64,000 nt of DNA, taken from Litchfieldia sinesaloumensis (GTDB taxonomy: Bacteria; Bacillota; Bacilli; Bacillales; Bacillaceae_L). A program made the translations under genes and the position numbers. This document shows, piece by piece, positions 50,352-61,646 of this stretch; position 1 is the stretch's first letter, and each line of letters begins with the position of its first letter. The DNA is taken from NCBI RefSeq assembly GCF_900156865.1, contig NZ_LT732529.1, positions 3,621,035 to 3,685,034 of the forward strand, written 5' to 3'. Under the pieces are notes generated by a model. It searched no databases. It was given only the letters and a program-made list of their open reading frames with translations, and was not told the DNA's origin.

Positions 50352-50868
50352 TACCGCATTTATAGGACTAGGCACAAATATAGGAGATCGTGAATATTAT
50401 TTGCGCATTGCTTTGCAGGCAATTCTAGACAAAAACATTGTAATTAATGACTTTTCTTCAATTTATGAAACCGATCCTGTAGGGTATGAAGCTCAGGACC
50501 GTTTTTTAAATATGGTAATTAAAGTTAATACAACTTTTTCAGCATTTGAATTACTGAGGGTTTTGCAGAAGATAGAGCTCGACTCTGGAAGGGAAAGGAA
50601 AATAAGATGGGGTCCACGAACTCTAGACCTTGACATTTTGCTTTTTAATCATGAAAATATTGAAACAGAGCGTCTTATCATTCCTCATCCCCGGATGACA
50701 GAGCGAGCCTTTGTTCTGGTACCATTGGTTGAAATACAACAGGACCTAGAAATTCCAGCAGCAATAAAACCAATATCCTTACTACTAGATGAATTACAAG
50801 ACAGAGAAGGTGTACGTATATGGAAGCGGAGAAGTGGGGAAGACGTATTCGGGCTTTTCGAAAACTAA
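50344..50868 (+). CDS. folK: 6-hydroxymethyl-7,8-dihydropterin pyrophosphokinase
   Basis: Activates the pterin for FolP. The 174 residues show FIGLGTNIGDREYYL, YETDPVGYEAQDRFLNMVIKV and the signature RKIRWGPRTLDLDILLFN with the two metal-binding Asp. ATG 50344 has AAGGAGAAG upstream; a frame open from 50314 lies within folB. Its end overlaps yazB by 49 bp. Confidence 0.96.
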   Translation: MINTAFIGLGTNIGDREYYLRIALQAILDKNIVINDFSSIYETDPVGYEAQDRFLNMVIKVNTTFSAFELLRVLQKIELDSGRERKIRWGPRTLDLDILLFNHENIETERLIIPHPRMTERAFVLVPLVEIQQDLEIPAAIKPISLLLDELQDREGVRIWKRRSGEDVFGLFEN

Positions 50869-51026
50869 AAGGTTATACACAAGAAGGTTTAGCAAAAGAT
50901 CTTGGTATATCTGTATCTCTTGTTGGTGAGGTCGAGCGGGGAACGCGCGTGCCAAGTAAATTGTTTTTACAAGAAGTTGCAGACATACTAAAAGTACCAA
51001 TTGAAGACTTAGCTCCTAAAGAGTGA
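50820..51026 (+). CDS. yazB: Xre-family DNA-binding protein YazB
   Basis: A 68-residue single helix-turn-helix protein of the Cro/CI type: IRAFRKLKGYTQEGLAKDLGISVSLVGEVERGTRVPSKLFLQEVADIL, HTH at about 20-40. It begins inside folK and is followed by dusB after 29 bp. Targets are unknown; conservation of its place suggests a role tied to this operon. Confidence 0.92.
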   Translation: MEAEKWGRRIRAFRKLKGYTQEGLAKDLGISVSLVGEVERGTRVPSKLFLQEVADILKVPIEDLAPKE

Positions 51027-51055
51027 GATTAAGTTTAATATAAGGGAGGGTTACA

Positions 51056-52057
51056 ATGTTAAAGATCGGCGATATCGAAATGAAAAACCAAGTCGTTCTT
51101 GCTCCGATGGCTGGGGTATGTAACTCTGCATTCCGATTAACGGTTAAGGAATTCGGTGCAGGATTGGTTTGCGCAGAAATGGTAAGTGATAAAGCAATCC
51201 TATATAAAAATGCAAAAACAATGGGAATGCTCTATATAGATGAGCGTGAAAAACCACTAAGCCTTCAAATATTTGGTGGAGAAAAAGATACACTAGTCGA
51301 AGCAGCAAAGTTTGTTGATAAAAACACAACGGCAGACATTATTGATATTAATATGGGATGCCCGGTTCCTAAAATCACAAAGTGCGATGCTGGGGCAAAG
51401 TGGCTATTAGACCCTAATAAAATTTATGAAATGGTTTCCGCTGTCGTAGACGCAGTGGATAAACCAGTTACTGTAAAAATGCGTATGGGTTGGGATGAGG
51501 ATCATATCTTTGCGATCGAAAATGCACAGGCTATAGAACGCGCCGGTGGTCAAGCTGTTGCTCTACATGGAAGAACACGTGTTCAAATGTATGAGGGGAA
51601 TGCAAACTGGGACATTATTAAACAGGTGAAGCAGTCTGTAAATATTCCTGTTATAGGTAACGGGGATGTTGCAACACCGCTGGATGCACGGAAAATGCTC
51701 GATGAAACTGGTTGTGATGGTGTTATGATTGGCCGTGCGGCTTTAGGTAATCCATGGATGATTTATCAAACAGTTAAATATTTAGAGACCGGTGAACTAA
51801 CTGAAGAGCCAAGTGTGAGAGAGAAAATTGATGTGTCTATCCTTCATTTAGATCGTTTAATCGATTTAAAGAACGAAAGTATTGCGGTTAGGGAATTCAG
51901 AAAGCATGCTGCGTGGTATCTTAAAGGAATTCGTGGGAACGCAATAGTTCGTAATGAAGTCAACAATTGTAATACGCGTAATGAGCTAGTTACTGTTTTA
52001 CGAAACTTCGTCGAATATATGGAAGAAAAGGCGAAAGATAGTGTGAAGGTTGTTTGA
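51056..52057 (+). CDS. dusB: tRNA-dihydrouridine synthase B
   Basis: FMN-dependent reductase that makes dihydrouridine in the tRNA D-loop. The 333-residue TIM barrel has VLAPMAGVCNSAFR, INMGCPVPKITKCDAGAKWL with the catalytic Cys, VTVKMRMGWDE, HGRTRVQMYEG and MIGRAALGNPW. GGGAGGG precedes ATG 51056. The last gene before a terminator and lysS (yacF in older nomenclature). Confidence 0.96.
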   Translation: MLKIGDIEMKNQVVLAPMAGVCNSAFRLTVKEFGAGLVCAEMVSDKAILYKNAKTMGMLYIDEREKPLSLQIFGGEKDTLVEAAKFVDKNTTADIIDINMGCPVPKITKCDAGAKWLLDPNKIYEMVSAVVDAVDKPVTVKMRMGWDEDHIFAIENAQAIERAGGQAVALHGRTRVQMYEGNANWDIIKQVKQSVNIPVIGNGDVATPLDARKMLDETGCDGVMIGRAALGNPWMIYQTVKYLETGELTEEPSVREKIDVSILHLDRLIDLKNESIAVREFRKHAAWYLKGIRGNAIVRNEVNNCNTRNELVTVLRNFVEYMEEKAKDSVKVV

Positions 52058-52097
52058 CATCAATAGTTCCTAGACTTATAATACCCGTAAGTAGCCC

Positions 52098-52124
52098 ACT
52101 GCCAGTTAATGCTGGCAGTTTTTC
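52098..52124 (+). terminator. Terminator after dusB
   Basis: ACTGCCAG (52098-52105) pairs with CTGGCAGT (52112-52119), then TTTTCTG. Confidence 0.85.
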
Positions 52125-52196
52125 TGCTTTACGTTTATATTGGAATAGGACAAGTAATAAGTATTCGGTTTGTATATATAGTAGGTGACAAAATAG

Positions 52197-53693
<1,497 letters not shown>

Positions 53694-53702
53694 GTTTTTT
53701 GG

Positions 53703-53734
53703 AAACAGAGTGGATATCCACTCTGTTTATTTTT
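53703..53734 (+). terminator. Terminator after lysS
   Basis: AAACAGAGTGGA and TCCACTCTGTTT (53703-53728) form a perfect palindrome, followed by ATTTTT. Confidence 0.85.
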
Positions 53735-53774
53735 AAAAAGACTTTTCTAATATAATATTTTTATTAAAAAACAC

Positions 53775-53803
53775 TTGCGCTTATCTTCGTAGGGTGATAT
53801 ATT
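53775..53803 (+). promoter_or_regulatory. rRNA operon promoter, distal
   Basis: TTGCGC (53775-53780), 17-base spacer, TATATT (53798-53803). Confidence 0.6.
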
Positions 53804-53855
53804 ATAAATCTGCCGCCGAGATGCGGTGGTGAAAATAAAAAAAGTAAAAAAGTTA

Positions 53856-53884
53856 TTGACTATCAAATCGATAGATGATACTAT
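53856..53884 (+). promoter_or_regulatory. rRNA operon promoter, proximal
   Basis: TTGACT (53856-53861), 17-base spacer, TACTAT (53879-53884). Tandem promoters are usual for Bacillus rrn operons. Confidence 0.65.
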
Positions 53885-53890
53885 TAGAAA

Positions 53891-53934
53891 GTTGCTTCAA
53901 GAGAGCAACGCTAATAAAAAGTTCTTTGAAAACT
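53891..53934 (+). promoter_or_regulatory. rRNA leader hairpin and boxA-like antitermination site
   Basis: GTTGC/GCAAC hairpin (53891-53909) is followed by GTTCTTTGAAAACT (53921-53934), the boxA-type sequence of Bacillus rrn leaders. Confidence 0.65.
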
Positions 53935-53995
53935 GAACACAATACAAGCGTCAACGTTTTAATTTTGGTAACAAACTATTGAGCAATCAATACTC

Positions 53996-58750
<4,755 letters not shown>

Positions 58751-58754
58751 AAAA

Positions 58755-58880
58755 AGAAAAGCGTAGGCGACTGTACTGCCTCGACAAGCGCTGGAACTTC
58801 TGACCGAAAAGTCGATAGACTTTGACAGAAGAAGTGAAGCGACCTCGAGAGGCTAGGAGCCGGAGCTAGACAAATGACTT
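58755..58880. repeat. Hairpin-rich element in the 23S-5S spacer
   Basis: A GC-richer block between 23S and 5S forms an imperfect long hairpin: CTTCTG/CAGAAG (58797-58802/58826-58831) encloses AAAGTC/GACTTT (58808-58823). The outer arms contain GCGTAGGCGACT on one side and GGAGCCGGAGCTAGAC on the other. From memory it resembles interspersed intergenic elements common in Bacillaceae. Confidence 0.5.
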
Positions 58881-58930
58881 CATGAATGTGCGTACGTTAT
58901 CTAGTTTTGAAGGAATGAATTTCCTGTTGA

Positions 58931-58951
58931 ATAATCTCGTAAAGAGATTAT
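58931..58951 (+). other. Hairpin before 5S rRNA
   Basis: ATAATCTC (58931-58938) pairs with GAGATTAT (58944-58951), loop GTAAA; probably an rRNA processing stem. Confidence 0.6.
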
Positions 58952-58975
58952 AATAGAATTTGTTCTTTAATAAAG

Positions 58976-59091
<116 letters not shown>

Positions 59092-59099
59092 ATATATTT

Positions 59100-59175
59100 G
59101 GAGGATTAGCTCAGCTGGGAGAGCACCTGCCTTACAAGCAGGGGGTCGGCGGTTCGATCCCGTCATCCTCCACCA
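59100..59175 (+). tRNA. tRNA-Val (TAC)
   Basis: Cloverleaf of 76 nt with CCA, anticodon loop CTTACAA. First of 20 tRNAs after 5S. Confidence 0.97.
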
Positions 59176-59189
59176 CTATTAAATTGTAC

Positions 59190-59265
59190 GAGCCATTAGC
59201 TCAGTTGGTAGAGCATCTGACTTTTAATCAGAGGGTCGAAGGTTCGAATCCTTCATGGCTCACCA
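59190..59265 (+). tRNA. tRNA-Lys (TTT)
   Basis: 76 nt with CCA; anticodon TTT in the loop CTTTTAA. Directly follows tRNA-Val. Confidence 0.97.
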
Positions 59266-59280
59266 TTTTCAATTAAATAT

Positions 59281-59361
59281 GCGGGTGTGGCGGAATTGGC
59301 AGACGCGCTAGACTTAGGATCTAGTGTCTTTGACGTGGGGGTTCGAGTCCCTTCACCCGCA
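59281..59361 (+). tRNA. tRNA-Leu (TAG)
   Basis: Class II tRNA with long variable arm, anticodon loop CTTAGGA. The acceptor ends CACCCGCA and is followed by TTA, so CCA is not encoded. Confidence 0.95.
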
Positions 59362-59365
59362 TTAT

Positions 59366-59440
59366 GCGGAAGTAGTTCAGTGGTAGAACACCACCTTGCC
59401 AAGGTGGGGGTCGCGGGTTCGAATCCCGTCTTCCGCTCCA
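59366..59440 (+). tRNA. tRNA-Gly (GCC)
   Basis: 75 nt with CCA, anticodon loop TTGCCAA. Only four bases separate it from tRNA-Leu. Confidence 0.97.
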
Positions 59441-59459
59441 GAAGTTATTTTATGATTTT

Positions 59460-59548
59460 GCCGGGGTGGCGGAACTGGCAGACGCACAGGACTTAAAATC
59501 CTGCGGTAGGTGACTACCGTACCGGTTCGATTCCGGTCCTCGGCACCA
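59460..59548 (+). tRNA. tRNA-Leu (TAA)
   Basis: Class II tRNA of 89 nt with CCA, anticodon loop CTTAAAA. Confidence 0.97.
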
Positions 59549-59561
59549 CTTTAATAGTAAT

Positions 59562-59638
<77 letters not shown>

Positions 59639-59641
59639 TTA

Positions 59642-59718
59642 CGGGAAGTAGCTCAGCTTGGTAGAGCACTTGGTTTGGGACCAAGGGGTCGCAGGTTCGA
59701 ATCCTGTCTTCCCGACCA
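59642..59718 (+). tRNA. tRNA-Pro (TGG)
   Basis: 77 nt with CCA, anticodon loop TTTGGGA. Confidence 0.97.
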
Positions 59719-59729
59719 TTTAGAAGTTT

Positions 59730-59805
59730 GGGGCCTTAGCTCAGCTGGGAGAGCGCCTGCCTTGCACGCAGGAGGTCAGCGGTTCGATCCCGCTAGGCTC
59801 CACCA
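59730..59805 (+). tRNA. tRNA-Ala (TGC)
   Basis: 76 nt with CCA, anticodon TGC in CTTGCAC. Confidence 0.97.
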
Positions 59806-59832
59806 ATAACTTTTTAATATATTTATATCTAT

Positions 59833-59909
59833 GGCGGTGTAGCTCAGCTGGCTAGAGCGTACGGTTCATACCCGTGAGGTCGGGGGTTCGATCCCCTCCG
59901 CCGCTACCA
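59833..59909 (+). tRNA. tRNA-Met (CAT), elongator
   Basis: 77 nt with CCA, anticodon loop TTCATAC; same sequence as the minus-strand gene at 33394-33470. Confidence 0.95.
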
Positions 59910-59933
59910 TATTTCTTTAAAAAAAGTTCTTAG

Positions 59934-60010
59934 GGACCTTTAGCTCAGCTGGTTAGAGCAGACGGCTCATAACCGTCCGGTCGTAGGTTCGAGTCCTACA
60001 AGGTCCACCA
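59934..60010 (+). tRNA. tRNA-Ile (CAT, lysidine-type)
   Basis: 77 nt with CCA, 5' GGACCTTTAGC, anticodon loop CTCATAA. From memory it matches the minor tRNA-Ile of Bacillus, whose C34 is modified by TilS (38158), rather than a methionine tRNA. Confidence 0.88.
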
Positions 60011-60029
60011 TTTACAACATCTTATATGT

Positions 60030-60122
60030 GGAGGAATACCCAAGTCCGGCTGAAGGGATCGGTCTTGAAAACCGACAGGGGTGTTAAAGCCCGCGGGGGT
60101 TCGAATCCCTCTTCCTCCGCCA
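60030..60122 (+). tRNA. tRNA-Ser (TGA)
   Basis: Class II tRNA of 93 nt with CCA, anticodon loop CTTGAAA. Confidence 0.97.
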
Positions 60123-60308
60123 TATTATTTTATGGCAATAATATAACATCTTATATACTCACTATTATCGCAGGATGGAGCAACGAGCGTTGCATCATTG
60201 AAATACTGCGAGTTGTCCCGACACATAATCTCCTTTAATTAACTTTCAGAGGAAGGGACAGTCTGTTGCTAATAAAGCGCATGACAAAAACTATATATTT
60301 TTCATTAT
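60123..60308 (+). other. Gap in tRNA array with a tRNA-fMet 5' remnant
   Basis: This 186-bp gap is far longer than the other gaps. Bases 60164-60182 match the start of tRNA-fMet and its upstream bases (60304-60322) at 17 of 19 positions, then diverge. TGTCCC/GGGACA (60214-60219/60255-60260) and GCAAC/GTTGC (60180-60193) are inverted repeats. No gene is supported. Confidence 0.6.
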
Positions 60309-60385
<77 letters not shown>

Positions 60386-60394
60386 AAAAATGTA

Positions 60395-60423
60395 TTGACA
60401 AAGAATAAAAGTTATCGTAAAAT
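60395..60423 (+). promoter_or_regulatory. Internal promoter in the tRNA array
   Basis: Exact TTGACA (60395-60400), 17-base spacer, TAAAAT (60418-60423), ending 21 bases before tRNA-Asp. Confidence 0.65.
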
Positions 60424-60443
60424 AACATTTGTGCTTTGAAAAT

Positions 60444-60519
60444 GGTCCCGTGGTGTAGCGGTTAACATGCCTGCCTGTCACGCAGGAGATCGCCGGTTCG
60501 ATCCCGGTCGGGACCGCCA
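60444..60519 (+). tRNA. tRNA-Asp (GTC)
   Basis: 76 nt with CCA, anticodon loop CTGTCAC; first gene after an internal promoter. Confidence 0.97.
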
Positions 60520-60533
60520 TTTTAAATACTAGT

Positions 60534-60609
60534 GGCTCAGTAGCTCAGTCGGTAGAGCAAAGGACTGAAAATCCTTGTGTCGGCGGTTCGATTCCGTCCT
60601 GAGCCACCA
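60534..60609 (+). tRNA. tRNA-Phe (GAA)
   Basis: 76 nt with CCA, anticodon loop CTGAAAA. Confidence 0.97.
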
Positions 60610-60628
60610 TATTTTATATAAACTTGAT

Positions 60629-60705
60629 GGCGATTGTGGCGAAGTGGTTAACGCATCGGATTGTGGTTCCGACATTCGTGGGTTCGATTCCCATCAGTCG
60701 CCCCA
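60629..60705 (+). tRNA. tRNA-His (GTG)
   Basis: 77 nt counting the extra 5' G(-1) that pairs with C73, anticodon loop TTGTGGT, CCA encoded. Confidence 0.96.
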
Positions 60706-60747
60706 TTTAATTTTAGATGATTAGTTAACATTGTTATATTACTTTTT

Positions 60748-60821
60748 GCGGGTGTAGTTTAATGGTAAAACCTCAGCCTTCCAAGCTGATGTCGTGAGTT
60801 CGATTCTCATCACCCGCTCCA
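60748..60821 (+). tRNA. tRNA-Gly (TCC)
   Basis: 74 nt with CCA, anticodon loop CTTCCAA. Confidence 0.97.
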
Positions 60822-60839
60822 ATATACTTTAAAATCAAT

Positions 60840-60916
<77 letters not shown>

Positions 60917-60928
60917 TATATACATTAT

Positions 60929-61003
60929 TCCGCAGTAGCTCAGTGGTAGAGCTATCGGCTGTTAACCGATCGGTCGTAGGTTCGAGTCCTACCTGCGGAG
61001 CCA
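60929..61003 (+). tRNA. tRNA-Asn (GTT)
   Basis: 75 nt with CCA, anticodon loop CTGTTAA. Confidence 0.97.
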
Positions 61004-61008
61004 TTTTT

Positions 61009-61099
61009 GGGGAAGTACTCAAGTGGCTGAAGAGGCGCCCCTGCTAAGGGTGTAGGTCGCGTAAGCGGCGCGAGGGTTCAAATCCCTCCTTCTCCGCCA
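61009..61099 (+). tRNA. tRNA-Ser (GCT)
   Basis: Class II tRNA of 91 nt with CCA, anticodon loop CTGCTAA. Confidence 0.97.
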
Positions 61100-61126
61100 T
61101 ACTGATTTATATAAACATCATATTCC

Positions 61127-61198
61127 GGCCCGTTGGTCAAGCGGTTAAGACACCGCCCTTTCACGGCGGTAACACGGGTTCGAATCCCGTACGGGTCA
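61127..61198 (+). tRNA. tRNA-Glu (TTC)
   Basis: 72 nt, CCA not encoded (the discriminator A is followed by TCA). Same sequence as the minus-strand gene at 33313-33384. Last tRNA of the array. Confidence 0.96.
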
Positions 61199-61200
61199 TC

Positions 61201-61236
61201 AAGCGTTATGAGAATTTCTCATGGCGCTTTTTTATT
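61201..61236 (+). terminator. Terminator of the rRNA-tRNA operon
   Basis: AAGCGTTATGAGA pairs with TCTCATGGCGCTT (two G-U pairs), followed by TTTTT. Confidence 0.85.
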
Positions 61237-61249
61237 TTTATAATTAAAA

Positions 61250-61268
61250 AACACCTGTTTGCAGGTGT
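61250..61268 (-). terminator. Terminator of the small minus-strand gene
   Basis: ACACCTG (61251-61257) pairs with CAGGTGT (61262-61268). On the minus strand it is followed by a run of T, so it ends transcription coming from 61447. Confidence 0.75.
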
Positions 61269-61270
61269 CT

Positions 61271-61447
61271 TTAGTCTTGGCTTATAATATCATCTTCTAT
61301 TTTTTTCGCAGGATTATCTAAATCAACATCTGAGAAAATGCCAGGTGATATTCCCCGGAACATATCAAATGCTAATATTTTGTCATCTGGTGCGTCAAAT
61401 AATGGAACATCTGGTTTTCTTTTAACTTTATCATCTTTGCGTTTCAT
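61271..61447 (-). CDS. Small hypothetical protein, 58 residues
   Basis: A minus-strand frame from ATG (61447-61445) to TAA (61273-61271). GGGGAGGTG lies about eight bases before the ATG and a terminator directly follows the stop, so this is very likely a real gene despite its length. The product begins MKRKDDKVKRKPDVPLFD, with a basic first dozen residues, then turns acidic (DAPDDKILAFD, DVDLDNPAKKIEDDI). There are no Cys, no membrane segment and no signal peptide. I do not recognise the family. It is placed head to head with the acylase gene. Confidence 0.7.
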   Translation of the reverse strand: MKRKDDKVKRKPDVPLFDAPDDKILAFDMFRGISPGIFSDVDLDNPAKKIEDDIISQD

Positions 61448-61646
61448 GAACAGAACACCTCCCCACTTATTATCCTCCCATATCTAGAACTATTTATTCT
61501 CAATACGAGCTACATCCAACTATTGTGCTAAATGATGACCTAATAAAAGTTCACCTCCTTAATGAGAGAATTCAATGACAAATCGAAGGAACGGTATTAT
61601 AATGAATTTAGAATTTTCTTAAAATAATAAGTAGGGGAGGAATATT
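61448..61646. other. Divergent region between the small gene and the acylase
   Basis: It holds the acylase promoter at 61575 and, on the minus strand, AAGGAGGTGA (61559-61550), a perfect complement of the 16S 3' end. No start codon and frame of useful length follow that site. Confidence 0.5.
61575..61603 (+). promoter_or_regulatory. Promoter of the acylase gene
   Basis: ATGACA (61575-61580), 17-base spacer, exact TATAAT (61598-61603), 43 bases before the GTG start. Confidence 0.65.
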
